From 0-14-0-20-45-22 sp041645495 (GTDB lineage: Bacteria; Fidelibacterota; UBA2242): a DNA stretch of 64,000 nt. Below the pieces are notes generated by a model. It had not been told where the DNA came from. It saw only the letters and a list, made by a program, of their open reading frames with translations, and searched no databases. This document shows, in pieces, positions 25,751 to 34,641 of the stretch; position 1 is the first letter of the stretch, and every line of letters begins with the position of its first letter. The translations under genes and the position numbers were made by a program. The stretch is from contig JBAZPZ010000001.1 of assembly GCA_041645495.1 (NCBI GenBank), positions 1 through 64,000 of the forward strand, read 5' to 3'.

Positions 25751-26380
25751 CTATTTAGAATAGAGTTCAACGACTAATTGTTCGTTCACGTCCACACCCA
25801 TTTGGTCTCTTTCGGGAACCTGAACAAAAATGCCCTGCAGTTTGGCTTTGTCAAGGATCAGCCAGGAAAGTTCATGGTCGCCGTGAATTCGTTTCATGGA
25901 TTCATGGATAGCGTCCATTTTCCGGCTTTTTTCTCTGACCTGAATGACGTCGTTTGATTTAACGAGATAGGAAGGAATGGTGACGATTTTCCCATTGACG
26001 GTAAAATGTCTGTGGCTGACCAACTCGCGCGCCATTTTCCTGGAGGATGCGAATCCAAGCCGATAGACGACATTGTCGAGGCGGGTTTCCAAAAGTTTCA
26101 TCAGGTTGGTGCCTGTGATGCCTTTCTGTCCGGTCGCGATCTCGAAATAGCGTCTGAACTGCTTTTCAAATATCCCGTAAATTCTCTTGATTTTTTGTTT
26201 CTCTCTCAACTGCAAACCGTAGTTTGACAGCCGTCTGCGATTGGTCTGTCCATGTTGTCCCGGGACGTAGCTCTTTGTCTCGAAAGAGCATTTGGTGCCG
26301 TTGCACCGCTCGCCTTTCAGAAAGAGCTTCTTGCCTTCTCTGCGGCACAACTTACAAACCGGACCTGTATATCTTCCCAT
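25751..26380 (-). CDS. rpsD: 30S ribosomal protein S4, zinc-binding form
   Basis: 209 residues with a Cys4 site at the N-terminus (CKLC near residue 9 and CNGTKC near residue 26), so this is the zinc-containing form of uS4. The S4 RNA-binding domain follows (RLDNVVYRLGFASSRKMARELVSHRH). It starts 30S assembly on 16S rRNA and often represses its own operon. Confidence 0.98.
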   Translation of the reverse strand: MGRYTGPVCKLCRREGKKLFLKGERCNGTKCSFETKSYVPGQHGQTNRRRLSNYGLQLREKQKIKRIYGIFEKQFRRYFEIATGQKGITGTNLMKLLETRLDNVVYRLGFASSRKMARELVSHRHFTVNGKIVTIPSYLVKSNDVIQVREKSRKMDAIHESMKRIHGDHELSWLILDKAKLQGIFVQVPERDQMGVDVNEQLVVELYSK

Positions 26381-26404
26381 CTATGATACTCCCAAGATTT
26401 GACT

Positions 26405-26797
26405 TTATACCCTTCTGCGTTTCGGAGGCCTGCATCCGTTATGCGGGATGGGCGTGACGTCTTTGATCGACATGATCTGGAGTCCTGCCAGATTCAGCGC
26501 GCGTATGGCGGCTTCTCTGCCAGCACCCGGGCCTTTGACCCGAACTTCGACGCGGCTCAATCCCAGTTCCATCGCTTCCTTTGCGGCTTTCGTGGATGCC
26601 AACTGAGCGGCAAACGGAGTGTTTTTCCGGGAGCCTTTGAAACCGGCGGCTCCCGCCGATGCCCACGAGATCACATTTCCGAAATTATCCGTGAGCGAAA
26701 TGATTGTATTATTAAAGGTCGCCTTGACGGTCGCTATACCTTCGGCGTCCGCCCTAATTTTTTTCTTCTTCTTCGTTGCGGCACGTTTTTGTGGCAA
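26405..26797 (-). CDS. rpsK: 30S ribosomal protein S11
   Basis: 130 residues with the uS11 core (TVKATFNNTIISLTD, SAGAAGFKGSRKNTPFAAQ, VKGPGAGREAAIRAL and PIPHNGCRPPKRRRV). The start codon is TTG at 26797, with AGGAGG 8 nt upstream. It forms part of the 30S platform. Confidence 0.98.
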   Translation of the reverse strand: MPQKRAATKKKKKIRADAEGIATVKATFNNTIISLTDNFGNVISWASAGAAGFKGSRKNTPFAAQLASTKAAKEAMELGLSRVEVRVKGPGAGREAAIRALNLAGLQIMSIKDVTPIPHNGCRPPKRRRV

Positions 26798-26814
26798 TTC
26801 AGATACCTCCTTTA

Positions 26815-27201
26815 TTATCCTTTCTTACCGACTTTCGTCTTCTTCCTGCTGACCGTCCGTCTCGGACCTTTAGCGGTGCGGGCGTTGGTCTTCGTGCGCT
26901 GTCCTCTGACAGGCAATCCACGTCTGTGTCTAAGGCCCCGATAGCTTCCGATTTCCATCAGACGCTTGATATTCATCTGGTTTTCCGTTCGGAGCGCGCC
27001 TTCGACTTTTTCTTCGTTGCTGATCACGTTTCGTATGTCTTTGACCTGTTCTTCTGTCAGATTTTTCACACGGATTTCGGGATCGACATTCGCTTTCAGC
27101 AGAATATTCGTGGCTGTAGTTAGACCTATACCAAAGATATAGGTCAAAGCAATTTTTACTTTTTTATCATTAGGTAAATCTACACCGGCAATTCGAGCCA
27201 A
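26815..27201 (-). CDS. rpsM: 30S ribosomal protein S13
   Basis: 128 residues, uS13: ARIAGVDLPNDKKV, then the helix region LTEEQVKDIRNVIS and the basic tail RGLPVRGQRTKTNARTAKG. The start codon is TTG at 27201, with AGGAGG just upstream. It contacts the 50S subunit and P-site tRNA from the 30S head. Confidence 0.98.
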   Translation of the reverse strand: MARIAGVDLPNDKKVKIALTYIFGIGLTTATNILLKANVDPEIRVKNLTEEQVKDIRNVISNEEKVEGALRTENQMNIKRLMEIGSYRGLRHRRGLPVRGQRTKTNARTAKGPRRTVSRKKTKVGKKG

Positions 27202-27220
27202 AATTTCCTCCTACTACCTG

Positions 27221-27334
27221 TTAACCCTGGCGTTGTTTGTGCTTCGGGTTGCTACAAATGACTCTTACCACACCTTTGCGACGAATGATTTTGCATTTAT
27301 CACAAATTTTCTTGACTGATGATCTCACTTTCAT
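27221..27334 (-). CDS. rpmJ: 50S ribosomal protein L36
   Basis: I found this short gene by translating the gap between rpsM and infA: 37 residues beginning MKVRSSVKKICDKCK and ending HKQRQG. The C-x2-C and C-x4-H zinc ligands are present, so it is the zinc form. Its place between infA and rpsM is conserved in bacteria. Confidence 0.96.
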   Translation of the reverse strand: MKVRSSVKKICDKCKIIRRKGVVRVICSNPKHKQRQG

Positions 27335-27346
27335 GGTCTGTCCACT

Positions 27347-27565
27347 TTATTTATATCTGTAAGTTATTCTTCCTTTGCTCAGGTCGTACGGCGAGAGCTC
27401 CAGCGTCACCTTGTCGCCCGGCAAAATCTTGATGAAATGCATCCTCATCTTGCCGGAAACATGTGCCAGAACCTCGTGCCCGTTTTCAAGGACAACCCTA
27501 AACGAAGCATTGGGCAAGTTCTCTTTGATCGTTCCATCCACCTTGATTAGTTTTTCTTTCGTCAT
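27347..27565 (-). CDS. infA: Translation initiation factor IF-1
   Basis: The chosen start, ATG at 27565, gives a 72-residue protein (MTKEKLIKVDGTIKENLP), the exact family length. A GTG at 27586 inside the map stop region would add seven residues of no known role. The OB fold is complete, ending GRITYRYK. It binds the ribosomal A site during initiation. Confidence 0.95.
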   Translation of the reverse strand: MTKEKLIKVDGTIKENLPNASFRVVLENGHEVLAHVSGKMRMHFIKILPGDKVTLELSPYDLSKGRITYRYK

Positions 27566-27578
27566 GCGTTCTGTTCTT

Positions 27579-28328
27579 TCATTCACTCACGGACAGAATA
27601 ATCGGTCCGTTCTCGGTGATGGCAATTGTGTGTTCGTAATGTGCCGATGGTTGATGATCGACTGTGACGACCGTCCATCCATCGTTTAAAGCATAAACCT
27701 CGAATGTCCCGGCGTTTACCATCGGTTCGATCGCCAGACACATTCCCGGTCTGAGAACCGGTCCTCTGCCGGGTTCGCCGTAATTCGGGACTTCCGGACT
27801 TTCATGAAGTCTCTGACCGATGCCGTGACCGACCATGTCGCGCACGACCGAAAACCCATTCTCTTCGACAAAAAACTGAACGGCGTTTCCGATGTCGGAC
27901 AGGTGCTTGCCCGGAAGCGCTTTTTCGATTCCTTTGTATAAAGATTCCTTTGTGACCTGCATCAGGCGGGCTTTGGTTTCGCTGACTTCGCCGACGGCAA
28001 ATGTGAAAGCGGCGTCACCGTAGTAACCATCTTTCTCGACGCCAACGTCGATCCCGACGATCTGTCCTGCCAGCAGTTCTCTCTTTGACGGAATGCCGTG
28101 AACCACCTCTTCGTCGATGCTGATGCAAATACTCGCCGGATACCCGCGATAACCCTTGAAGGCCGATTTAGCATGTTGACTATGAATATATTCTTCCGCA
28201 ATCCTGTCGAGTTTCCTCGTCTGGACTCCGGGCTTCATCTCCAACCCGAGAACGTGAAGTGTTTCGGACACGATTCGGTTACTCTCGCGCATCTTCTCGA
28301 TTTCTTCTTCTGAGCGAATATAGATCAT
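27579..28328 (-). CDS. map: Type I methionine aminopeptidase
   Basis: 249 residues with the five metal ligands of the pita-bread fold seen as GIDVGVEKDGYYGDAAFTF, GHGIGQRLHESPEVPNYG, the Glu in LAIEPMVNAG and the last Glu in YEHTIAITENG. It removes the initiator Met from nascent chains. It lies 10 nt after secY and before infA, the usual spc-operon end. Confidence 0.97.
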   Translation of the reverse strand: MIYIRSEEEIEKMRESNRIVSETLHVLGLEMKPGVQTRKLDRIAEEYIHSQHAKSAFKGYRGYPASICISIDEEVVHGIPSKRELLAGQIVGIDVGVEKDGYYGDAAFTFAVGEVSETKARLMQVTKESLYKGIEKALPGKHLSDIGNAVQFFVEENGFSVVRDMVGHGIGQRLHESPEVPNYGEPGRGPVLRPGMCLAIEPMVNAGTFEVYALNDGWTVVTVDHQPSAHYEHTIAITENGPIILSVSE

Positions 28329-28338
28329 ATGACGTCTT

Positions 28339-29676
28339 TTAATGACGACCTCTCAATTTGCCGCTTTTCAGAAATCCGTCGTAGTGCCGCATCAGCAAAT
28401 GCGATTCGATTTGCTGAAGCGTGTCCAGCGCAACGCCGACAATAATCAACAAACTGGTACCGCCGAAAAAGGACGCCAGATCGTAGTTAATGTCCATGAC
28501 GTTCATCAGGATATACGGAAAAACGGCGATGAATGCGAGGAAAATAGAACCCGGCAGGGTCACTTTCGTCAGGATATTGTCGATGAATTCGGAGGTCTTT
28601 TTTCCGGGACGAATGCCGGGAATGAAACCGCCGTATTTCTTCATATTATCGGCAACCTCGATCGGATTGAAGGCGATCGCCGTATAAAAATAGGTAAAGA
28701 ACACAATGAACAGGCCGTAAATCAACCAGTAAACCGGCGATTGCACGCTAAAGAACCGCATCATGCCTTGAATCGCATCGCTCTGCGGGAAAAATGTTGC
28801 GATCGTGCTGGGAATGAACATGATAGATTGCGCAAAAATGATCGGCATGACGCCTGCCGTATTGACCCGCAATGGAATATGCGTCGCCTGACCGCCATAG
28901 ACTTTTCGTCCGACGACACGTTTGGCATACTGAACCGGAATTTTCCGCTGTCCCTGCGTCAACAGTACCACAAATCCGACGATAGCGAACATCAACCCGA
29001 CCAGGATGACTTCCGTAAATATCCCCCGGACATCTTCCTTGATCAACGAGATTTCACTGACAAATACATTGGGCAGACGCGCGATGATACCGATCATGAT
29101 GATCAGTGAAATTCCATTCCCGATACCGCGCTCTGTAATTTTCTCGCCGAGCCACATGATCAACACGGTTCCGGCGGTCAGAGTCACCATCGCTATCATC
29201 GTAAAACCAAATCCGGGATGCGGAACAACCGGTAGAATCTGGTTGCCGATGCGGGCTGACATCTGCGGACTCATCAGGAACTGGGCAATACCGAACGCCT
29301 GAAGTGCCGAGATGAGGACCGTTCCGTAACGGGTTAGTTGCGTAATTTTTTTCCGCCCCTCTTCGCCTTCCTTTTGAAGCTTCTGAAAATAGGGAATCAC
29401 AGCGCCGAGTAACTGAATGATGATCGAAGCACTGATGTACGGCATGATGCCGAGAGCAAAGAGCGTTGCGCGCGAAAATGCACCGCCCGCGAAAAGATCA
29501 TACAATCCGAACAGAGTATTAGAGAAATTCCGCATCGCCGCACCCATGACTTCGCTGTCGATGCCGGGGATGGGGATGTGCGAACCGATCCGGATAACGA
29601 TGAGGATCGCTAAGGTGTAAAAAATACGTTTTCTTAGTTCGGGAATTCGAAAGATACTCTGGAATTGTTGTTTCAT
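28339..29676 (-). CDS. secY: Protein translocase channel SecY
   Basis: 445 residues, ten membrane spans, with the plug and gate region (RIGSHIPIPGIDSEV, AGGAFSRATLFALGIMPYISASIIIQLL) and the cytosolic GQRKIPVQYAKRVVGRKVYGG loop that docks the ribosome and SecA. Its start overlaps the rplO stop by 4 nt, so they are translationally coupled. The partner secE lies in the same superoperon. Confidence 0.98.
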   Translation of the reverse strand: MKQQFQSIFRIPELRKRIFYTLAILIVIRIGSHIPIPGIDSEVMGAAMRNFSNTLFGLYDLFAGGAFSRATLFALGIMPYISASIIIQLLGAVIPYFQKLQKEGEEGRKKITQLTRYGTVLISALQAFGIAQFLMSPQMSARIGNQILPVVPHPGFGFTMIAMVTLTAGTVLIMWLGEKITERGIGNGISLIIMIGIIARLPNVFVSEISLIKEDVRGIFTEVILVGLMFAIVGFVVLLTQGQRKIPVQYAKRVVGRKVYGGQATHIPLRVNTAGVMPIIFAQSIMFIPSTIATFFPQSDAIQGMMRFFSVQSPVYWLIYGLFIVFFTYFYTAIAFNPIEVADNMKKYGGFIPGIRPGKKTSEFIDNILTKVTLPGSIFLAFIAVFPYILMNVMDINYDLASFFGGTSLLIIVGVALDTLQQIESHLLMRHYDGFLKSGKLRGRH

Positions 29677-30110
29677 ATGATCTCAGCCTTTCCCCCAGAC
29701 GCTTCGATTTTTGCTTTTGCAGTCTTGCTGAATGCGTTGGCGACGACGCGAACGGGTTCCGTAATCTCGCCATTTCCAAGAATCTTGACCGGTTTTGCCG
29801 ATGTCTTGATATATCCTTTTTGAAGAAGGGTTTCGATGGTCACTTCCGGCAGTTGCAGACGCGCGATCACATCCAAATTGACGATCTGGACATCTTCTTT
29901 GAAAATATTGGTGAATCCGCGTTTCGGAAGCCTTCTGTAAATCGGCATCTGCCCGCCTTCGTGCCACGGACGAAATTTATTGCCGGCCCGGGAGCCTGCG
30001 CCTTTATTTCCGCGTCCGCTGGTGCCGCCGGTTCCGGAGGCGTTTCCTCTGCCCACTCTTTTTTCATTCTGTTTTGCGCCCTGCGCATATTTGAGGGAAC
30101 CTAAATTCAT
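29673..30110 (-). CDS. rplO: 50S ribosomal protein L15
   Basis: 145 residues, uL15: a glycine- and arginine-rich N-terminus (RVGRGNASGTGGTSGRGNKG, GSRAGNKF), the EGGQMPIYRRLPKRGF turn and a globular C-terminus. It sits between rpmD and secY in the normal spc order. Confidence 0.97.
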   Translation of the reverse strand: MNLGSLKYAQGAKQNEKRVGRGNASGTGGTSGRGNKGAGSRAGNKFRPWHEGGQMPIYRRLPKRGFTNIFKEDVQIVNLDVIARLQLPEVTIETLLQKGYIKTSAKPVKILGNGEITEPVRVVANAFSKTAKAKIEASGGKAEII

Positions 30111-30112
30111 AA

Positions 30113-30316
30113 CTATTCCTTGACTTCTTCAATTTTTAATAAATGTGAAATCGAATTGATCATGCCGCGAATCGCGGGATTGTCCTGCTGAACGACCGTC
30201 TGGTGCATCCGATGAAGTCCCAGTGCTTCCAGGGTCCGTTTGGTGCGCGCCCGATAATCGATTCCGCTTCTGATCTGGGTAATCTTCAACATTGTTTTTG
30301 CGCTTTCTTTTTTCAT
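30113..30316 (-). CDS. rpmD: 50S ribosomal protein L30
   Basis: 67 residues, uL30: LKITQIRSGIDYRARTKRTLEALGL and IRGMINSISHLLKIEEV. The ATG at 30316 overlaps the rpsE stop; a start at the internal MLKITQ (30292) would give a more typical 59 residues. Both are possible. Confidence 0.95.
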   Translation of the reverse strand: MKKESAKTMLKITQIRSGIDYRARTKRTLEALGLHRMHQTVVQQDNPAIRGMINSISHLLKIEEVKE

Positions 30317-30819
30317 AATCCAAATATCTCCTGAATCGTCTTCTCGCGTTTATGAGCGATGAAATAAGGATCTCTCAGCTTTTCGAGAGCGACCATCGTC
30401 GCTTTCACGACATTGTGGGTGTTGTTGCTACCGATCGATTTGGATAAAATATCTTTGATTCCCGCCTGCTCCATGATCGCACGAATTGCGCCGCCTGCGA
30501 TGATCCCTGTTCCGGGCGTTGCCGGTTTGAGGAACACTTTCGACGCACCGAATTTAGCGGTGACCATGTGAGGAATGGTGCCGTTGATAACGGGTACTTT
30601 AACGATACTTTTTTTGGCGCTTTCTTTTCCTTTCGCCACGGCGGTTGTCACTTCCAGCGCCTTTCCGAGTCCGATTCCGACATGACCTTTTCCGTCGCCA
30701 ACTGCAACGATGGCATTGAATCTGAACCGGCGACCTCCTGTGACCACCTTTGAGACTCTATTGATCTTTACGACTTTTTCTTCAAGCAGCTCAAGCTGTG
30801 TAGCATCGACTGTTTTCAA
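30313..30819 (-). CDS. rpsE: 30S ribosomal protein S5
   Basis: I place the start at TTG 30819, because GGGAGGAG lies 8 nt upstream and the resulting 168 residues match uS5. The frame stays open back to 30894 but there overlaps rplR and has no family similarity. Core motifs: EEKVVKINRVSKVVTGGRRFRF, VGDGKGHVGIGLGKALE and GTGIIAGGAIRAI. It is a decoding-fidelity protein. Confidence 0.93.
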   Translation of the reverse strand: MKTVDATQLELLEEKVVKINRVSKVVTGGRRFRFNAIVAVGDGKGHVGIGLGKALEVTTAVAKGKESAKKSIVKVPVINGTIPHMVTAKFGASKVFLKPATPGTGIIAGGAIRAIMEQAGIKDILSKSIGSNNTHNVVKATMVALEKLRDPYFIAHKREKTIQEIFGL

Positions 30820-30838
30820 ATCTTGACTCCTCCCGAGT

Positions 30839-31213
30839 TTAGAATTCCAATCCGGCTTTTCTGGCGGCGTCGGCCAAGGCTTTGACGCGACCATGGTATT
30901 TGTATCCGCCCCGGTCGAAAACTACTTTCGTTATTTTTTTCGATATTGCCTTTTCGGCTAAATACTGTCCGACGAGCGCACTCTTATCGATCTTCTTGGT
31001 ATCCTTGGCGATCTTTTCTTTGACTTCGGGCGTCAGGTCCGAAACCGAGAAAAAAGATGTGTGGTTCGTATCGTCGATCAATTGCGCATAGATGTGGGTC
31101 AGACTGCGAAACACGGCGAGCCGGGGTCTTTCCGGAGTGCCATGGACATTTTTTCTGATCCGACGTCTTCTTTTATTCCGAGCGAATTCTTTTTCTTTCT
31201 TGATATTTTCCAT
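30839..31213 (-). CDS. rplR: 50S ribosomal protein L18
   Basis: 124 residues, uL18: RRRRIRKNVHGTPERPRLAVF, then HIYAQLIDD and the C-terminal FDRGGYKYHGRVKALADAAR. It binds 5S rRNA. Normal place between rplF and rpsE. Confidence 0.98.
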   Translation of the reverse strand: MENIKKEKEFARNKRRRRIRKNVHGTPERPRLAVFRSLTHIYAQLIDDTNHTSFFSVSDLTPEVKEKIAKDTKKIDKSALVGQYLAEKAISKKITKVVFDRGGYKYHGRVKALADAARKAGLEF

Positions 31214-31223
31214 TCCGTTACCC

Positions 31224-31766
31224 CTATTTCACTCCAACTTTCTTGCCGGCTTTTCTCCGGATATGTTCACCTTGATAACGAATACCAAAACCCTTGTACG
31301 GTTCCGGCGGGCAGATAAGGCGCAGTTTGGCGGCTACCTGTCCGACTTTTTGTTTATTGATGCCGGAAATCAGAATGTTGAGGTTTTTGGGCACCGAAAG
31401 CGTGATTTCTTCCGGAGGCGTAAACAAGATCGGATGAGAAAGTCCGACGTTCATAAAGAGCGATTTTCCTCTTAATTCGACGGAGAAACCGATGCCTTCG
31501 ATCTCCAGCAATTTCGTAAATCCGTTAGAAACGCCTTCGACCATGTTGGCGATCAGCATGCGAGTCAGGCCGTGTAAAGCCTTATGCGTCTTGCTGTCGC
31601 TGGAGCGGGTCACGACGATTTCATTTCCGGTTTTCGTTACGGTCATGTCCGTCGGGTATTGCCAATGCAGTTGTCCTTTCGGCCCCTTGACATCGACGGT
31701 GTTATTTTGAATTGAGATATCTACGCCTTTAGATATTTCAATAGGTTTTTTTCCGATTCGAGACAC
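31224..31766 (-). CDS. rplF: 50S ribosomal protein L6
   Basis: 180 residues, uL6 with two alpha-beta repeats: MSRIGKKPIEI at the start and PPEPYKGFGIRYQGE, then RRKAGKK, at the end. The start codon is GTG at 31766 with AAGGAG upstream. Confidence 0.98.
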   Translation of the reverse strand: MSRIGKKPIEISKGVDISIQNNTVDVKGPKGQLHWQYPTDMTVTKTGNEIVVTRSSDSKTHKALHGLTRMLIANMVEGVSNGFTKLLEIEGIGFSVELRGKSLFMNVGLSHPILFTPPEEITLSVPKNLNILISGINKQKVGQVAAKLRLICPPEPYKGFGIRYQGEHIRRKAGKKVGVK

Positions 31767-31789
31767 TGTTTACTCCTTACTACCTATCG

Positions 31790-32188
31790 TTACCATATAT
31801 AGCAAAGCACTTCGCCGCCGACGTTGTTTCTCCGGGCGACTTTATCGGTGATGACGCCCAGCGGCGTGGAGAGGATGGCTATGCCTAATCCTCCGACAAC
31901 GCGGGGAACCTTCGATGACGGCACATAGAAGCGTCTGCCGGGACGGCTGATTCTCTCAAGCCCTTCGATGACCGGTTCGCCCGTCTTCTGATATTTGAGA
32001 TAGATACGAATCAGTCCCTGTCTGCCGTCTTTGACCAGAATAAAGTCCTTGATATAGTTCTCATATTTTAGGACCAGAGCGATTTTCTTCTTCAAATTGG
32101 ACGCGGGAATATCCACCCAGCGATGATTGGCAACCTGAGCGTTTCTGACTCGTGTTAAAAAATCTGCTATTGGATCGGTTACTGGCAT
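31790..32188 (-). CDS. rpsH: 30S ribosomal protein S8
   Basis: 132 residues, uS8: DPIADFLTRVRNAQ at the start and the C-terminal GIAILSTPLGVITDKVARR, followed by GGEVLCYIW. In many bacteria S8 represses the spc operon; no such site was looked for here. Confidence 0.98.
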   Translation of the reverse strand: MPVTDPIADFLTRVRNAQVANHRWVDIPASNLKKKIALVLKYENYIKDFILVKDGRQGLIRIYLKYQKTGEPVIEGLERISRPGRRFYVPSSKVPRVVGGLGIAILSTPLGVITDKVARRNNVGGEVLCYIW

Positions 32189-32206
32189 ATTAAAAATACT
32201 CCTGTT

Positions 32207-32392
32207 TTACCAGCTGGCTTTTGTGATACCCGGAATCTCGCCCTTGAGCGCCAATTCCCTGAAACATAAGCGGCAAAGACCAAATTTGCGATAATATCCT
32301 CTCGGACGGCCGCAGATCGAGCACCGGTTGACGCTTCTTGTTGAAAACTTCGGTTTACGTTTTGCTTTCGCAATCAAAGATTTCTTTGCCAT
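32207..32392 (-). CDS. rpsN: 30S ribosomal protein S14, type Z (zinc)
   Basis: Start ATG at 32392 gives 61 residues (MAKKSLIAKAKRKPKF), the normal length of the short zinc form. Two C-x2-C pairs (CSIC and CRLC) form the zinc site. The longer frame upstream lies in rplE. It starts 1 nt after the rplE stop. Confidence 0.96.
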   Translation of the reverse strand: MAKKSLIAKAKRKPKFSTRSVNRCSICGRPRGYYRKFGLCRLCFRELALKGEIPGITKASW

Positions 32393-32393
32393 A

Positions 32394-32987
32394 TCAATTT
32401 CTCTCCCCAGAAGTCGATGCGGCGGCACGCTTCTTGAATGGGAAACCGAAGCAGGCCAAGAGTTCGTATGCCTCGGCATCCGTCTTTGCACTTGTCGTTA
32501 TCGTTATATTCATTCCACGGACCTTGTCGACTTTATCGTAGTCGATTTCCGGGAAAATGATCTGTTCTTTCAACCCCATCGAATAATTTCCGCGCCCGTC
32601 AAACGATTTGTCGGACAATCCCGAAAAATCGCGAACGCGCGGGATGGCGGTCGAGATCAATCTATCTAAAAATTCGTACATTCTTTCGTGTCTGAGCGTC
32701 ACACAGCATCCGACGGGGTCTCCGATGCGAATCTTGAAGTTCGAGATCGCTTTCTTCGCGCGGGTCGTGACCGGTTGCTGACCTGATATCGTGCGGATGT
32801 CCTCGATGGAACTCTTTAGGCTCGCCGGGTCTTCCTTGCTCTTGCCGATACCGACGTTGATCGTAATCTTGGTGAGTTTGGGAACCTGCATGATATTTTT
32901 GTACTCGAACTTTTTAACCAATGCCGGAACGACCTCTTTTCCGTACAATTCGAGTAATCTGGATTTATATTCTGACTTTTTCGTCAC
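32394..32987 (-). CDS. rplE: 50S ribosomal protein L5
   Basis: uL5: YKNIMQVPKLTKITINVGIG, QQPVTTRAKKAISNFKIR and FPEIDYDKVDKVRGMNITI. GTG at 32987 is taken as start because AAGGAG lies 6 nt before it; a TTG two codons earlier touches the ribosome site. About 197 residues, some 15 longer than usual, with a C-terminal tail after GFPFK. Confidence 0.94.
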   Translation of the reverse strand: MTKKSEYKSRLLELYGKEVVPALVKKFEYKNIMQVPKLTKITINVGIGKSKEDPASLKSSIEDIRTISGQQPVTTRAKKAISNFKIRIGDPVGCCVTLRHERMYEFLDRLISTAIPRVRDFSGLSDKSFDGRGNYSMGLKEQIIFPEIDYDKVDKVRGMNITITTSAKTDAEAYELLACFGFPFKKRAAASTSGERN

Positions 32988-32997
32988 TGACAACTCC

Positions 32998-33315
32998 TTA
33001 TGATATGCTGTCGATTACTTCGTCTGTTTTCTTGGAATAGCGCACTTTTTTGCCGTCCTTGAGGAAGCGGTAGCCAACCTTGGTAGGTTCGTCCGTATGA
33101 ACCAGGACGACCTTGGAAACGTTGATCGCCGCCTCTTTTTCGATGATTCCGCCCTGCGGATTTTTCTGGCTCTTGCGCATGTGTCTCTTGATAAAATTGA
33201 CGCCTTCAATGATGACCGTATTTTTATCGCGGAAAACCTTCAGCACTTTTCCGGTCTTTCCGCGGGATTCTCCTGTCGTCACTTTTACCATATCATTTTT
33301 CCGAATACGAAACAT
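32998..33315 (-). CDS. rplX: 50S ribosomal protein L24
   Basis: 105 residues, uL24 with the KOW motif near the N-terminus (KVTTGESRGKTGKVLKVF) and the PQGGIIEKEAAINVSKV phrase. It starts early 50S assembly. Confidence 0.98.
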   Translation of the reverse strand: MFRIRKNDMVKVTTGESRGKTGKVLKVFRDKNTVIIEGVNFIKRHMRKSQKNPQGGIIEKEAAINVSKVVLVHTDEPTKVGYRFLKDGKKVRYSKKTDEVIDSIS

Positions 33316-33327
33316 TCTGATTCTCCT

Positions 33328-33696
33328 TTAAATCACTTCGGGCGCCATCGAGACGATTTTCATATAATTCTTTTCTCGCAGTTCTCTGGCGACGGGACCA
33401 AAAATGCGGGTGCCTTTTGGCTCTAAATTATTGTCGATGAGGACGACCGCGTTGTCATCAAAGCGAATATAGGAACCGTCTTTTCGGCGAATTTCTTTCG
33501 TCGTGCGAACGACGACGGCCCGCGATTTGTCGCCTTTTTTCACCATTCCGCCGGGCGCCGCCTGCTTGACCGTTACGACAAGAACGTCGCCGACCGATCC
33601 GAATTTCCTTCCGGAACCGCCCAAAACCTGAATGCAAAGTACCTTTTTAGCACCGGTATTGTCTGCAACATTCAACCTTGTTTCTTGTTGTATCAT
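33328..33696 (-). CDS. rplN: 50S ribosomal protein L14
   Basis: 122 residues, uL14: MIQQETRLNVADNTGAKKVLC, GDKSRAVVVRTTKE, and the C-terminal GTRIFGPVARELREKNYMKI. Standard length and place in the spc order. Confidence 0.98.
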   Translation of the reverse strand: MIQQETRLNVADNTGAKKVLCIQVLGGSGRKFGSVGDVLVVTVKQAAPGGMVKKGDKSRAVVVRTTKEIRRKDGSYIRFDDNAVVLIDNNLEPKGTRIFGPVARELREKNYMKIVSMAPEVI

Positions 33697-33708
33697 TGGA
33701 TCTTCACC

Positions 33709-33972
33709 CTACTCTTTCTCAGCGGATTTGACGATTTCCAACAAAGTCCATCTCTTCAGTCGGCTCAGCGGACGGGATTCCACGACTTTGACGACGTCGC
33801 CGATGGTGCATTTGTTTTCCGGATCATTGGCATAGAACTTGGATGTCCGTCTGACGTATTTTCCATAGGTCGCATGTTTTACGGTTCTTTCTACGGAAAT
33901 GACGATTGTCTTGTCCATTTTATTGCTCACCACAGTACCGATGAGAACTTTTCTTTTCTCTTGTGTCGTCAT
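33709..33972 (-). CDS. rpsQ: 30S ribosomal protein S17
   Basis: 87 residues, uS17 OB fold: KVLIGTVVSNKMDKTIVISV, HATYGKYVRR and the C-terminal IGDVVKVVESRPLSRLKRW. The start overlaps the end of rpmC by 4 nt. Confidence 0.98.
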   Translation of the reverse strand: MTTQEKRKVLIGTVVSNKMDKTIVISVERTVKHATYGKYVRRTSKFYANDPENKCTIGDVVKVVESRPLSRLKRWTLLEIVKSAEKE

Positions 33973-34208
33973 TTTTCACTTTCCTGCGTTTGTTTGCTCT
34001 TTTCGTCGGTTACTCGTTTGCCCAGTTCGAATTCGCGAAGAACCGTCTTGATTTGCGCGATCTCTTTCCGGACTTCCTTGATTTTCAGGGGATTCTCCAA
34101 CTGCTGAAGCGCTTTTTGGAAACGAAGGTTTTCGAGAGCCGATATGTCGTCTTTCAGTTTCGTTTCCAGCTCGGCGACGGATAATTCCGATAGTTTATTT
34201 TTCTTCAC
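33969..34208 (-). CDS. rpmC: 50S ribosomal protein L29
   Basis: 79 residues, uL29: a two-helix protein (KLSELSVAELETKLKDDISAL, LRFQKALQQLENPLKIKEVR). The start is GTG at 34208 with AGGAG upstream. The tail after QIKTVL is slightly longer than usual. Confidence 0.95.
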   Translation of the reverse strand: MKKNKLSELSVAELETKLKDDISALENLRFQKALQQLENPLKIKEVRKEIAQIKTVLREFELGKRVTDEKSKQTQESEK

Positions 34209-34209
34209 G

Positions 34210-34629
34210 TTACGCTCCTACCTCTCGTCGTGCGACAATCTTCGTCTTGATGGGCAATTTAAAAGCACCCGTCTCGAACGCCTCTTTGGCTTCCGCTTCA
34301 TTGCCGACTTCTACTTCAAATAAAATTCTGCCCGGTTTGATAACGGCGACCCAAAACTCGGGTGCGCCTTTTCCTTTTCCCATACGGGTTTCTGCCGGTT
34401 TTTTAGTAACAGGTTTGTCGGGAAATATCCGAATCCACATCTTTCCGTGTTTTCTGACCTTTCTGGCGATTGCTACGCGGACGGCTTCGATCTGACGGGC
34501 GTCGATCCAACCACATTCCAGCGCTTTTAGACCGTAATGTCCGAAGCATACTTCACTGCCGCGGCTCGCGACGCCTTTCATTCTACCCCTGTGCTGTTTT
34601 CTATGTTTAGTTTTTCGAGGTGCCAGCAT
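34210..34629 (-). CDS. rplP: 50S ribosomal protein L16
   Basis: 139 residues, uL16: MLAPRKTKHRKQHRGRMKG, GHYGLKALECGWIDARQIEA and KPAETRMGKGKGAPEFWVAV. It supports A-site tRNA binding on the 50S subunit. Confidence 0.98.
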   Translation of the reverse strand: MLAPRKTKHRKQHRGRMKGVASRGSEVCFGHYGLKALECGWIDARQIEAVRVAIARKVRKHGKMWIRIFPDKPVTKKPAETRMGKGKGAPEFWVAVIKPGRILFEVEVGNEAEAKEAFETGAFKLPIKTKIVARREVGA

Positions 34630-34641
34630 TGTTCAATTCCT

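Noticed and set aside
28342..29109. 255-codon plus-strand frame
   Set aside because: It is antisense to secY, which is unmistakable; the frame has no family features.
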